Of a stretch of 64,000 nucleotides of DNA, positions 36,232 to 48,451 are shown in pieces. Below the pieces are notes generated by a model, which made no database searches, had not been told where the DNA came from, and worked only from the letters and a program-made list of their open reading frames with translations. Source of the DNA: Pseudoalteromonas ruthenica (GTDB taxonomy: Bacteria > Pseudomonadota > Gammaproteobacteria > Enterobacterales > Alteromonadaceae); assembly GCF_008808095.1 (NCBI RefSeq), contig NZ_CP023396.1, positions 310,001 through 374,000 on the forward strand, read 5' to 3'. The position numbers and the translations under genes were made by a program. Within the stretch, counting starts at the first letter, position 1. Each line of letters begins with the position of its first letter.

Positions 36232-38397
36232 ATGGTGGCAACCAGACAATCACACCGTACAGCACAGATAGAGAGCTTTGATACGGCGCTAAATCAACTA
36301 GCTCTGAGCGATGACAAACATGCGTTAGTGAAAGCGGCCGCCGACTATTGTGGTGAGCGCCAGTGCGCCGAGCATGACCGTCTTGCCTTGGAGATGGTAG
36401 AAATTTTGGCGCAGTTAAACCTGGACGCCAATTCATTGGCGACGGCCTACCTAACGCCCTATTTCCTTGCTGGTTGTATAGATATTGAAGACACTCGCAA
36501 CACCTTCAACAAAGACGTGGGTCTGTTACTCAAAGGGGTGGAGCAAATGGCGACCATCAGCACTTTGGCTCATGCTGGCAGCGGCCAAGTGCAGGTGGAT
36601 AAAATTCGCCGCATGCTGTTGGCAATGGTGGAAGATGTTCGCGCGGTGGTGATTAAACTCGCGCAGCAGGTTTGCTATTTGCGTGAAGTGAAAAATGCCG
36701 AAGAAGAAGAGCGCGTAATTGCTGCCAAAGAAACCGCTAATATTTTTGCCCCTCTTGCAAACCGTCTTGGTATTGGTCAGTTAAAGTGGGAGCTAGAAGA
36801 TTTAGCTTTTCGCTATTTGCATCCACAAACCTACAAACGCATTGCTAAATTGCTTGAAGAGAAGCGCTTAGACCGTGAAGCGTATATGCGCGATATGGTC
36901 AAGCAGGTAGAAGACAAGCTTACCCAAGCGGGAATTCAGGCGCAGGTATATGGCCGCCCGAAGCACATTTTCAGTATTTTTAAGAAAATGAGCAAAAAGA
37001 ACTACGAGTTTGATCAATTATTCGACATTCGAGCCATGCGCATCATCGTCGATGAAATTCAAGATTGTTACGGTGCCTTGGGTATCGTACACACCAGTTG
37101 GCGTCATTTACCCAAAGAGTTTGACGATTATGTTGCCACACCCAAACCGAACGGCTACCAATCCATTCATACCGTGGTCTTCGGGCCGGAGGGAAAAACC
37201 GTAGAAATTCAGATCCGTACCCAGCAAATGCATGAGGATGCGGAGCTAGGTGTGGCGGCACATTGGATGTATAAAGAAGGTGCACTGCCTGGTCGGGACT
37301 CGGGTTACGAGCAAAAAATTAATTGGTTACAGAAGATTCTGCAGTGGCAAGAAGAAGTTGTGGATGGCACCGACCTAGCGGATGAATTGAAAAACCAGGT
37401 GGTCGAAGACCGGGTCTACGTGTTCACCCCGCGCGGCGATATTTTCGATTTACCCCATGGGGCAACCCCCTTGGATTTTGCCTATTACATTCATTCCAAC
37501 GTTGGTCATCGTTGTGTTGGCGCTAAGGTATTTGGCAAGATTGTGCCTTTCACTTACCAGTTACAAACTGGTGATCAGGTCGAGATTCTTACCCAAAAAG
37601 AGCCCAATCCGAGCCGTGATTGGCTTAACCCTAGCTTAGGGTATATCCGCTCCTCACGAGCACGTTCGAAGATCCACCACTGGTTTAAGCAGCTAGATCG
37701 AGACAAAAACTTACAAGCTGGTAAGGATATTCTCGATGGCGAGCTGCAAAAGCTCGATATTCACTACAAAGATCTCGAGCCGGCGATTAAGCGTTTTAAT
37801 TTCTCAGCTCTTGATGACCTCTTGGTCGCTATCGGTGCCGGTGATGTGCGTCTAAATCAGCTGCTTAACTTTGTGCAAAACAAAGGTGAAAGCGAACCAC
37901 AAATCAAGTTCAAGCCGCACCGTGGTAATCACAAAGGCGATAAAAATGGCATCGTGGTTGATGGCGTTGGCTCGCTGATGAGCCATATGGCAGGTTGCTG
38001 TGAGCCGGTGCCAGGCGATAGCATTTGTGGCTATATTACTCAGGGTCGAGGCATCGCGGTGCATCGCAGTGACTGTGAGCAATTTGCGCAGCTACAAGAG
38101 CGTCACCCCGAGCGCATTGTGGAGGTCAGTTGGTCGCAAAAAACCAGCCAAGACTTTGCTCTGTCAATCAAGGTCGAGGCCAACGATCGCCAAGGATTAA
38201 TTCGCGATATCAGCGCGGTGCTCGCCAATGAGAAGGTCAATGTGATGAGCATGAATGTGAATACTATTGATGAGAAGCAACTGGCGATATTTTCGATGAA
38301 GATCGCGGTCTCAGACCTAAGCAGCACCAATCGACTGCTAACGAAGTTACTGCAAATTGATGGCGTGTACGATGCCAACCGAGTTGGAGCTAGCTAA
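36232..38397 (+). CDS. relA: (p)ppGpp synthetase RelA
   Basis: The 721-residue product has a degenerate HD domain (no HDxxED pair, as expected for RelA), the synthetase box (FDIRAMRIIV, PKPNGYQSIHTVV with the catalytic region), a TGS domain (VYVFTPRGDIFDLPHGATPLDFAYYIH), and a C-terminal ACT/zinc-finger regulatory part (CCEPVPGD). It makes ppGpp on stalled ribosomes carrying uncharged tRNA. It starts MVATRQ, close to E. coli MVAVRS. It overlaps mazG by 1 nt (TAATG). Confidence 0.96.
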   Translation: MVATRQSHRTAQIESFDTALNQLALSDDKHALVKAAADYCGERQCAEHDRLALEMVEILAQLNLDANSLATAYLTPYFLAGCIDIEDTRNTFNKDVGLLLKGVEQMATISTLAHAGSGQVQVDKIRRMLLAMVEDVRAVVIKLAQQVCYLREVKNAEEEERVIAAKETANIFAPLANRLGIGQLKWELEDLAFRYLHPQTYKRIAKLLEEKRLDREAYMRDMVKQVEDKLTQAGIQAQVYGRPKHIFSIFKKMSKKNYEFDQLFDIRAMRIIVDEIQDCYGALGIVHTSWRHLPKEFDDYVATPKPNGYQSIHTVVFGPEGKTVEIQIRTQQMHEDAELGVAAHWMYKEGALPGRDSGYEQKINWLQKILQWQEEVVDGTDLADELKNQVVEDRVYVFTPRGDIFDLPHGATPLDFAYYIHSNVGHRCVGAKVFGKIVPFTYQLQTGDQVEILTQKEPNPSRDWLNPSLGYIRSSRARSKIHHWFKQLDRDKNLQAGKDILDGELQKLDIHYKDLEPAIKRFNFSALDDLLVAIGAGDVRLNQLLNFVQNKGESEPQIKFKPHRGNHKGDKNGIVVDGVGSLMSHMAGCCEPVPGDSICGYITQGRGIAVHRSDCEQFAQLQERHPERIVEVSWSQKTSQDFALSIKVEANDRQGLIRDISAVLANEKVNVMSMNVNTIDEKQLAIFSMKIAVSDLSSTNRLLTKLLQIDGVYDANRVGAS

Positions 38398-39158
38398 TGG
38401 GCTCAGTTGATGAACTATTGGCGATTATGGCCAAGCTGCGCTGTCCTGAGTCGGGTTGCGAATGGGATTTGGGGCAAGATTTTCACACCATAGTGCCGCA
38501 CACTCTTGAGGAAGCCTATGAGGTCGCCGACACCATAGAGCGTGGTGATTTTACTGCCCTTAAAGCCGAGCTTGGCGACCTGTTATTTCAGGTGATTTTT
38601 TATGCGCAACTGGGAAAAGAACAGCAGCTGTTTGATTTTGAAGACATCGTCAGTGGTTTAAATCGTAAGCTCAAGCAGCGTCACGGTCATATTTTTGCCG
38701 ATGAAGCCGAGCCCGGCAACTGGGAGCAGCGCAAGCATCAGCAGCGCCAAGCGCAAGGGCAAAAGCAGCTTCTAGACGATATTCCTAGCAATCTTCCGGC
38801 GCTCAGTGCGGCTCATAAAATTCAAAAACGGGTCGCCAGTGTGGGCTTTGATTGGCCCTGCATTAGCGGCGTTTTGGATAAGGTGAATGAAGAGGTCGAG
38901 GAAGTGCGTGAGGCCATCAACATTGATCCACACAGCGATCACAGTGCTGAAGAAATTGGTGACTTGCTGTTTGCCACCGTTAATGTCGCTCGCCATCTTG
39001 GTCGTGACCCTGAGCAGTTACTGCGCCAAGCCAATCGCAAATTCACTAAGCGATTCAACCAAGTGGAAGTACACATCAATGAGCAGCAGCACTGCCTTAA
39101 GGACGCCTCATTAGCGCAAATGGAAGCAGCGTGGCAAAAGGTCAAATCACAAGAGTAA
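38397..39158 (+). CDS. mazG: Nucleoside triphosphate pyrophosphohydrolase MazG
   Basis: The 253-residue product has two MazG folds. The metal-binding pattern ExxE-x(n)-ExxD is seen in TLEEAYEVADTIERGDFTALKAELGDLLFQ (N-domain) and KVNEEVEEVREAI ... EEIGDLLFATVNVARHLG (C-domain). It hydrolyses nucleoside triphosphates to monophosphates, removing aberrant ones and lowering ppGpp. It starts in an ATG sharing its A with the relA stop codon. Confidence 0.95.
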   Translation: MGSVDELLAIMAKLRCPESGCEWDLGQDFHTIVPHTLEEAYEVADTIERGDFTALKAELGDLLFQVIFYAQLGKEQQLFDFEDIVSGLNRKLKQRHGHIFADEAEPGNWEQRKHQQRQAQGQKQLLDDIPSNLPALSAAHKIQKRVASVGFDWPCISGVLDKVNEEVEEVREAINIDPHSDHSAEEIGDLLFATVNVARHLGRDPEQLLRQANRKFTKRFNQVEVHINEQQHCLKDASLAQMEAAWQKVKSQE

Positions 39159-39204
39159 GGCCGCACCCGTAGGCCAATTTAAACTGGATTGGCGCAGGTG
39201 GCTT

Positions 39205-39213
39205 TGCTATACT
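39205..39213 (+). promoter_or_regulatory. Extended -10 promoter upstream of pyrG
   Basis: TGC followed by TATACT (TGCTATACT) is an extended -10 sequence about 53 nt before the pyrG start. A well-spaced -35 is not clear, which is acceptable for extended -10 promoters. Confidence 0.45.
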
Positions 39214-39250
39214 ATCGCCCCGTCTTGATTCTATTTAATCCATTTCCTGA

Positions 39251-42262
<3,012 letters not shown>

Positions 42263-42274
42263 CCAGTTGTTGAA

Positions 42275-42306
42275 CAAAAAAACCGCAGCTCAGCTGCGGT
42301 TTTTTA
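42275..42306 (+). terminator. Rho-independent terminator after eno
   Basis: AACCGCAGCT and AGCTGCGGTT form a near-perfect stem flanked by A- and T-runs. It can also act on the minus strand for the lipoprotein gene that ends at 42366. Confidence 0.92.
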
Positions 42307-42365
42307 TCTCTGGTATTACCAAGCACTTAAAAGCTTGGCTTGTGGTTAAATAGCACCACTGAAGG

Positions 42366-42608
42366 TTATTGAAGGCTGTTGGTTGTACCGCGATTGAGCT
42401 CACGTTTTACGTAATCTTGACCTGCTTTTTCTTGTGCTGCTTTTTCTTCAGCAGTCATACAGACGCGCTTGGGTATGTTCGAGCCAGTCGGCCTTTTTAA
42501 CTCACAAATCAGGCCGTCATTATTGGCGGTTTGTCCTTCATTAGCTTGGCCAGCGCAACCACTTAATAGCACCACTGCACATCCTGCCAAAAGCAATCCT
42601 AATTTCAT
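42366..42608 (-). CDS. Small lipoprotein, unknown function
   Basis: The 80-residue product has a lipobox VVLLSGC (acylated Cys at about residue 18) and a hydrophilic mature part with two Cys (LICELKRPTGS, PKRVCMTAEEKAAQEKAGQDY). These two could form a disulfide. The C-terminal half looks like a charged helix. Upstream AAGGAGATAAT is a strong ribosome binding site. Similar short lipoproteins occur in Alteromonadales, with no known role. Confidence 0.75.
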   Translation of the reverse strand: MKLGLLLAGCAVVLLSGCAGQANEGQTANNDGLICELKRPTGSNIPKRVCMTAEEKAAQEKAGQDYVKRELNRGTTNSLQ

Positions 42609-42824
42609 TATTATCTCCTTAATAGTCCGTTAGCCCTCTTTTGGGGCCACCTTCATGTTATAAGGGAATTACTTTTCAGTTGCCAGTAAAGTAAGTGTTA
42701 TTAATTGTTTTTAATAGTTAAATTAACCTGTTGTTAATATTGTTTACCTTTCATTGTTGTGTCACTATGAGTCTAAATCGGAACAGTCGCTGTATCTGCA
42801 TTGGTAACGCTCAAGGAGGGCAGG

Positions 42825-43148
42825 GTGACAGTACTTTATTTTCTCGGATGTCCAGAATTAGACACGCTTAATACCTATGAGCGTAGTCAGGTCGTGGAAC
42901 AGGCCTATAAAGAGTTTCGGGCAGTGCACCCGGTAAAATGGGCGATACGCTGGTTGTTAATTGTCTTGGCGCTATTACCCTCGGTGATACTAGGCGTGTT
43001 GATTGGCACTGAGGCTGCGCTCGCCAGTGCAGTGATAGCTATGGTGCTACTGCACATTGTCATTGCAGAGAAAGAGAGCACCTTAGCCCGCCATTATTTG
43101 CATCAGCATTTCAGCGAGCTCTGTGCGAAAGTGTTGCTTAAGTACTAA
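42825..43148 (+). CDS. Small two-helix membrane protein, unknown
   Basis: The 107-residue product starts at a GTG with AAGGAGGG at 42813-42820. A cytoplasmic segment YERSQVVEQAYKEF precedes two hydrophobic helices (WLLIVLALLPSVILGVLIG and LASAVIAMVLLHIVIA) and a charged tail. No family is recognised. It precedes the FosA-like gene by 5 nt, so they are probably co-transcribed. Confidence 0.65.
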   Translation: MTVLYFLGCPELDTLNTYERSQVVEQAYKEFRAVHPVKWAIRWLLIVLALLPSVILGVLIGTEAALASAVIAMVLLHIVIAEKESTLARHYLHQHFSELCAKVLLKY

Positions 43149-43153
43149 AACTG

Positions 43154-43585
43154 ATGTTGCTAGGCATCAATCACCTTACTTTGACGGTGCATGATTTGCG
43201 GCGTTCGTTACAGTTTTACTCCGAGCTGCTATGTTTCACTCCGTTAGTGCGTTGGCGCCAAGGTGCTTACCTGCAAAACCAAGAATTGTGGCTATGCCTT
43301 AATGTTGGCCGACCCCAACCAGCGCAAGATTACTCCCATATTGCTCTAACGGTGGAGCCAAACCGTTTTTGTGAATTGCAACAGCGATTAACTGCTACTG
43401 ATGTGTGTTTTTGGCAGGAAAATAGCAGTGAAGGAAGCTCTTTGTATTTCCTAGACCCTGATGGTCATAAGTTAGAAGCGCATGTTGGCGATTTAGGTAG
43501 TCGATTGGCAGCGATAGCGCAAAAGCCCTACGAACAATTGCATTGGTATCCACAAGGGCAGGCAGTGATAAAGGACTATGATTGA
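43154..43585 (+). CDS. FosA-like glutathione transferase (VOC superfamily)
   Basis: The 143-residue product aligns along its length with FosA fosfomycin-modifying enzymes. It keeps metal ligands His7, His62 and Glu108, Thr9, Trp46, the potassium loop SEGS (92-96), Tyr98 and Arg117 (FosA numbering: H64, E110, S94-S98, Y100, R119). The Lys that contacts the phosphonate (K90) is Gln88 here. FosA adds glutathione to fosfomycin using Mn(II) and K+. Resistance is therefore plausible but not assured; a different small substrate is possible. Confidence 0.85.
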   Translation: MLLGINHLTLTVHDLRRSLQFYSELLCFTPLVRWRQGAYLQNQELWLCLNVGRPQPAQDYSHIALTVEPNRFCELQQRLTATDVCFWQENSSEGSSLYFLDPDGHKLEAHVGDLGSRLAAIAQKPYEQLHWYPQGQAVIKDYD

Positions 43586-43624
43586 TACCCAAAGCGGCGC
43601 TAGTCAGGCCTCCACAGACCGGGT

Positions 43625-44293
43625 TTATAAGGCGAAATGGTTGGCTAGAATCTGTCTCGTAAAATGGGTTTTAAGGTAAAAGCCACGGGGCAGAGTTTGA
43701 ATTGTTTTTCCCTGTGGGCCAATGGCGTCGGTTAACGCTTGGCTGTTTGCTGCTTTAGGACGCAGTTGCAATACTTCGCCATAATGGCCGTTGAGCGTTT
43801 CTATTTTCCCCAATGCAATCAGCTCGGTGAGCTCCTCCCAATCACGTTTAAGCTGTGCAAACTGTTGCTCATTGGGACGCCACAAAAAGCCACTGCCAAT
43901 GACTCTGTCGATTACTGCGATATCACGTTCGGCCAATATTGGCAGCCACAGTACGTGATTAAGCTTCTTGTACACTGTGCTTTGTTCAAAGGTCAGCCCT
44001 TGCAGGTTGGTTAAGGGGGCGACACTGACAAAGGTCGTCTCCAGTGGCAAACCTTTTTGCGAGATGGGCAGCGTTTTCAGTTCGACACCTAATGACACAA
44101 AGTCGGGTTCGGGCAGTGAGCCAGCACTGGCTCCTAACGCAAGTTCAATAAGCTGACCAACCCAGCCTTTTTCACGCAGCAAGTCTTGCGGTGTTTTAAA
44201 GCCCAGCTCACCTGCCAATTGTCCCAGCGTTTTACCTGCTATAGCATCGACCCGTTGTTGCAGTTGACTAAGGGTTTGTGGCGGTGCGTTCAT
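43625..44293 (-). CDS. mutH: DNA mismatch repair endonuclease MutH
   Basis: The 222-residue product has the MutH catalytic block EPDFVSLGVELKTLPIS (Asp and Glu-x-Lys of the restriction-like fold) and GWVGQLIELALGA. It nicks the unmethylated strand at hemimethylated GATC sites when activated by MutS and MutL. Its presence implies a Dam methylase elsewhere in the genome. The ATG at 44293 gives the usual start; a TTG 24 nt upstream was rejected. The gene is convergent with the FosA-like gene. Confidence 0.95.
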   Translation of the reverse strand: MNAPPQTLSQLQQRVDAIAGKTLGQLAGELGFKTPQDLLREKGWVGQLIELALGASAGSLPEPDFVSLGVELKTLPISQKGLPLETTFVSVAPLTNLQGLTFEQSTVYKKLNHVLWLPILAERDIAVIDRVIGSGFLWRPNEQQFAQLKRDWEELTELIALGKIETLNGHYGEVLQLRPKAANSQALTDAIGPQGKTIQTLPRGFYLKTHFTRQILANHFAL

Positions 44294-44531
44294 GTCTATG
44301 TCTCTAGAGTGTTTCAATCGCTATGTTAGCAAACTCTTGCGTAGCGGAGAATGTGTCACCTTACTATCTCGGCTAAGTATTGCTAGCAAGTGCCTTAGTT
44401 GGTGTTATTTTGAACATGTTTTCAGTGGTTAAAATAACATCGCTTTATAAGTTCTCGCCAAAAAATAACATTATGAAAAATAAAGATATTTTCCATAAAG
44501 CCTCTCGAGCTTTAATAATATGCTGTTGTTT

Positions 44532-44654
44532 TAATCCACAAAATACAGTCCTATAAACACATTTATCCACAGAATCTGTGGAGAAACGCCTTTTTATGAT
44601 CATCAATTGTGGATTTGTTCTATTTTTACCCTTGTTTTTTAAAAGTTATGCACA
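44532..44654. promoter_or_regulatory. Cluster of DnaA-box-like 9-mers between mutH and rppH
   Basis: One exact TTATCCACA (44563-44571) and three one-mismatch copies lie within 123 bp: TAATCCACA (44532-44540), TTCTCCACA on the minus strand (44577-44585) and TTATGCACA (44646-44654). A two-mismatch copy is at 44608-44616. The central pair forms a palindrome TCCACAG-AAT-CTGTGGA. The rest of the 435-nt gap (44318-44752) is AT-rich and shows no gene. DnaA binding is inferred. Confidence 0.5.
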
Positions 44655-44752
44655 ACTTGTGAGTAAGTTGGTGTTTAGTGCGAATAATATTTGCTGTGCT
44701 TTAGGGATTATGGAACAATCGATAAAAATCGACTTACAAATGAGGCACTAAG

Positions 44753-45274
44753 GTGATTGATGCCGAAGGTTTTCGTGCCAATGTCGGAATCGTAATTTGT
44801 AATAACCAAGGCCAAGTCTTTTGGGCTCGTCGTTACGGACAGCATTCTTGGCAATTCCCGCAAGGTGGCGTAGACGATGGGGAAACGCCCGAGCAAACCA
44901 TGTATCGTGAATTACACGAGGAGGTTGGCTTACTCCCTGAAGATGTAGAGATACTGGCAAGTTCTAGACATTGGTTGCGTTATAAGTTACCGAAGCGGTT
45001 GATCCGCAGAGATTCCACACCTGTGTGTATTGGCCAAAAACAAAAATGGTTCTTGCTAAAATTAAAGTGCAAAGATGAAGACGTGGATTTACTTAAAACT
45101 CACCACCCTGAGTTTGATGACTGGCGTTGGGTGAGTTATTGGTATCCTGTACGTCAGGTCGTGGCCTTTAAACGCGACGTATACCGCCGGGTAATGAAAG
45201 AGTTTGCGCCGGTTGCTATGCCTTTTAATCGCAAGGAGTCACAGCCGCAAGGGCAGTGGCGCCAACGCCGATAG
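44753..45274 (+). CDS. rppH: RNA 5'-pyrophosphohydrolase RppH
   Basis: The 173-residue product has the NUDIX box [23 protein letters not shown] in the standard position and the RppH-specific start [21 protein letters not shown]. It removes pyrophosphate from 5' ends of mRNAs, which triggers RNase E decay. It starts at a GTG after TGAGG. It is followed by ptsP at 9 nt, a conserved pair. Confidence 0.96.
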   Translation: MIDAEGFRANVGIVICNNQGQVFWARRYGQHSWQFPQGGVDDGETPEQTMYRELHEEVGLLPEDVEILASSRHWLRYKLPKRLIRRDSTPVCIGQKQKWFLLKLKCKDEDVDLLKTHHPEFDDWRWVSYWYPVRQVVAFKRDVYRRVMKEFAPVAMPFNRKESQPQGQWRQRR

Positions 45275-45283
45275 GAGAACACC

Positions 45284-47557
45284 ATGTTAGCCACCATGCG
45301 CACCATCGTCGAGCAAGTTGCTCAGCAACCGAGTTTGGAAAGCGCATTGGTGGTATTTGTATCGCAAGTAAAAAAAGCGATGCGCACTGAGTGTTGCTCA
45401 ATTTACTTCGCTGATTACAGTAAAGATAACTTCGTCTTAATGGCCACCGATGGCCTCAATCCTGGTGCTGTGGGTCAGTTTCGAGTCGGTTTTACTGAAG
45501 GCTTGGTGGGCTTAGTGGCGCAGCGTGAAGAACCTATTAATTTGGCTTATGCCAAATCGCACCCGCGCTTTGTCACCTCCGATTTAGTGCAAGAAGATCA
45601 GTACAATGCTTTTCTCTCTGTACCTATTGTGCATCAACGCCGCGTGCTCGGTGTTATTGTCGTGCAGCAGCAGGCTGCGCGCGTATTCAGTGAAGATGAA
45701 GAGTCATTTTTAATTACTCTTTCTGCTCAGCTAGCGCCTCAGTTGGCCGACGCGCAACTGCAAACCTTGCTCAACCAAGATGGGCAAAGCCAGCGCTCCA
45801 CAACTCTTAAAGGCATATCCGGCTCGCCGGGTATCGCTTTAGGGCAGGCCTATGTGGTGTTGCCTAAGGTTGACTTTTCGTCGGTTGAAATGCGCAAAGA
45901 GCCTAACAAACTCAAACAAAAGCAGCTATTTTTCCAGGCGGTAGCCGCCACTCACAAAGAATTCAGCACCCTGGCAACGTCGATGCAAGGGCACCTTCCC
46001 GATGAGGCTGTGGCCGTCTTTGAAGTGTATTTACAGCTTCTTGATGCGAAGAGCTTAGGACGTGATGTTGAATTAGAAATAGCCGATGGTTGGTGCGCCA
46101 AAAGTGCTTTGAAGCGGGTTATTGAGCGTCTAGTGCAGCAATTCAATGCTATGCAAGATCCTTATATAAAGGAACGCGCTGTTGATGTTAAAGACATTGG
46201 TTTACGGGTTCTGCACCACCTATTAAATACCGAGAAGGCCACCAAGGTGTATCCAGACGATACAATTTTGGTGGCGCACACATTAACCCCAGCCATGCTA
46301 GCTCAGGTTCCCAAAGAAAAACTCAAAGGGGTGGTCAGCGTCCATGGTGCGGCGAACTCCCATGCCTCTATTCTTACCAAGGCGATGAACATTCCCACCG
46401 TGTGGGGCATCAATGATATTCCTCTATTGCAGTTTGACCAAAAGGAATTGATTGTTGATGCTTATGCGGGGCGCGTCTATTTATGTCCTAGCGAGGCTCT
46501 TAAGCAAGAGTACGCACAAGTACAGCATCACGATGCAAAATTACATGACCAGTTTGAGTCTGAGCACCATCTTGAGGCGAAAACCGCAGACGGGAAAAGC
46601 ATCGACTTGTTGCTTAACGCTGGCTTAGATTTAGGCAGTGAGCTCAATAGTGCCCGATATTGCGATGGTGTTGGGCTGTACCGCACCGAATCATGGTTTA
46701 TGCAAAAGGGAACGTTTCCGTCTCAGCATGAGCAAGAGGTGTGGTATCGCCAAGTACTCAGCAGCTATCACCCTGCGCCAGTTACTATGCGTACACTGGA
46801 TATTGGCGGCGATAAGGCACTGGATTATTTCGATATTGACGAGGAAAATCCGTTCTTAGGGTGGCGCGGTATTCGCGTAAGTTTGGATCATCCGGAGCTT
46901 TTCCTCGATCAACTGAAAGCCATGATCAAGGCCAATACTGGCTTGGGTAATCTACGTATTATGTTGCCGATGATAAGTGATATCGGGGAGGTCGATGACG
47001 CGTCTGCGCTGATGGAACGTGCTTATTATGAGTTGCAACAAGATGCACCGGATCAATTCAGCTATATTGATAAGCCGCTAGTGGGAGTGATGATTGAGGT
47101 GCCCTCGAGCATGTATTTACTCAAGGAGTTAGCGGCCAAAGTTGATTTTTGTTCGGTGGGCAGCAACGATTTAACTCAGTATCTGTTAGCTGTGGATAGG
47201 GCTAATTCCAGAGTGGCTGGGCTTTTTGATCCTTATCATCCTGCGGTTTTACGAGCTTTAAACGGTATTGCCCAGCAATGCCAAAACGCCAACTTTCCCT
47301 TTAGCCTATGTGGTGAACTTGCCGGTGAGCCCGAAGGCGCGGTGCTCCTTATTGCTATGGGGTTTGACAGCCTAAGTATGAACTTCAGTTCGTTACACAA
47401 AGTGAAATGGGTGATCCGCCGTGTCGGCTTGGCCGCTTGTGAGGTGCTATTGCATCAATGTTTGGCTGCTTCCAGTGCAAAGAAAGTGCACCGCTTGGTG
47501 CGTGAATTTATGCTCGAAAACCACCTTGGCGCGCTTCTTTATACGCAAAAAGAGTGA
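45284..47557 (+). CDS. ptsP: Phosphoenolpyruvate-protein phosphotransferase PtsP (EI-Ntr)
   Basis: The 757-residue product has an N-terminal GAF domain (residues 1-160), the EI N-domain with the phospho-His in GAANSHASILTKA, and the PEP-binding C-domain (ILLMPMISD-type LRIMLPMIS; GSNDLTQYLLAVDR; CGELAGEPEGA). It passes phosphate from PEP to NPr in the nitrogen PTS, which adjusts potassium and nitrogen responses. TAGGAG precedes the ATG. Confidence 0.96.
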   Translation: MLATMRTIVEQVAQQPSLESALVVFVSQVKKAMRTECCSIYFADYSKDNFVLMATDGLNPGAVGQFRVGFTEGLVGLVAQREEPINLAYAKSHPRFVTSDLVQEDQYNAFLSVPIVHQRRVLGVIVVQQQAARVFSEDEESFLITLSAQLAPQLADAQLQTLLNQDGQSQRSTTLKGISGSPGIALGQAYVVLPKVDFSSVEMRKEPNKLKQKQLFFQAVAATHKEFSTLATSMQGHLPDEAVAVFEVYLQLLDAKSLGRDVELEIADGWCAKSALKRVIERLVQQFNAMQDPYIKERAVDVKDIGLRVLHHLLNTEKATKVYPDDTILVAHTLTPAMLAQVPKEKLKGVVSVHGAANSHASILTKAMNIPTVWGINDIPLLQFDQKELIVDAYAGRVYLCPSEALKQEYAQVQHHDAKLHDQFESEHHLEAKTADGKSIDLLLNAGLDLGSELNSARYCDGVGLYRTESWFMQKGTFPSQHEQEVWYRQVLSSYHPAPVTMRTLDIGGDKALDYFDIDEENPFLGWRGIRVSLDHPELFLDQLKAMIKANTGLGNLRIMLPMISDIGEVDDASALMERAYYELQQDAPDQFSYIDKPLVGVMIEVPSSMYLLKELAAKVDFCSVGSNDLTQYLLAVDRANSRVAGLFDPYHPAVLRALNGIAQQCQNANFPFSLCGELAGEPEGAVLLIAMGFDSLSMNFSSLHKVKWVIRRVGLAACEVLLHQCLAASSAKKVHRLVREFMLENHLGALLYTQKE

Positions 47558-47632
47558 TCAATAAGTGGTCGTGAAATTGCCTTTATAACCTGATATATTA
47601 GCGCTATAAGAAAAGTTTATAAGAAGGGCGGT

Positions 47633-48439
47633 ATGGCTGACCTGATATGGCTATTTTTGCTATGCACAGTGCTTGGCAGCGTAGTAGGCTTTTTAGCTGG
47701 ATTACTGGGAATAGGAGGCGGCTTACTTATTGTCCCGGCGCTTTCGGCGTTATTGGTGCACTTTCATGTCACGGATGTTGAGCACGTGTTAGTGATTGCC
47801 ATTGCTACCTCCTTGGCTTCGATTTTATTCACCTCCACCTCTTCTGCTTTGGCGCATCATCGTAACCAAAATGTCCCCTGGCAAGTTGCACCTTGGGTGC
47901 TTGTAGGCGTTTCACTGGGCGCCCTGATAAGCGGCTTTATGGCAAGTTATATACCTCAACAGGGATTGAAAACCATATTTGCTGTCTGTGTGATGTTTAT
48001 CGCGATGCGTATGATTGTCTCTACGCGCAGAGTAATGAAGACTCGGGCCATGCCTAAAGGTCCTGTGGTCGCTGCTAGTACCTCGGTACTTGGGGCCATA
48101 TCTGGGTTAATCGGTATCGGCGGCGGCGCGCTTGTGGTGCCGCTTTTAAATTATTTTTCTGTGGATATGAAAAAGGCCATTGGCTGCGCCGCAGTCAGTG
48201 GCATAGCCATTGCGCTGTTTGGCTGCTTGGGTTACATTGCCTCCGGGTGGCAAGTGAAGAGTTTAAGCGATGGCTTCTTGGGCTTTGTGTATTTACCTGC
48301 TTTAGCGGGGATTGTTGTCACCTCCTGGTTCACAGCTCCTTTTGGCGCGCGAGCAACGCATTTTTTACCAGTATCGCAAATTAAGAAAATCTTCGCCGTG
48401 CTATTGGTGGTGATCGCCTTGCGAATGGTGTTTAGTTAG
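47633..48439 (+). CDS. TSUP-family (TauE/SafE) anion exporter
   Basis: The 268-residue protein has about eight membrane helices in two repeats, each with the TSUP motif GxxGGGLLIVPAL / GIGGGALVVPLL. The family moves sulfite, sulfoacetate or other organosulfur anions across the inner membrane. The substrate is not known here. It lies between ptsP and lgt, a common neighbour order in Alteromonadales and Vibrionales. Confidence 0.9.
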   Translation: MADLIWLFLLCTVLGSVVGFLAGLLGIGGGLLIVPALSALLVHFHVTDVEHVLVIAIATSLASILFTSTSSALAHHRNQNVPWQVAPWVLVGVSLGALISGFMASYIPQQGLKTIFAVCVMFIAMRMIVSTRRVMKTRAMPKGPVVAASTSVLGAISGLIGIGGGALVVPLLNYFSVDMKKAIGCAAVSGIAIALFGCLGYIASGWQVKSLSDGFLGFVYLPALAGIVVTSWFTAPFGARATHFLPVSQIKKIFAVLLVVIALRMVFS

Positions 48440-48451
48440 GCATTGGAATTT

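Noticed and set aside
36235..36237. GTG one codon after the relA ATG as the true start
   Set aside because: The ATG at 36232 gives MVATR, matching the MVAVR start of E. coli RelA, so there is no reason to prefer the GTG.
44318..44752. Reading the DnaA-box cluster as the chromosomal replication origin
   Set aside because: None of the origin-linked genes (dnaA, dnaN, gyrB, mnmG, parAB) are present in the window, and the neighbours are ordinary mid-chromosome genes.
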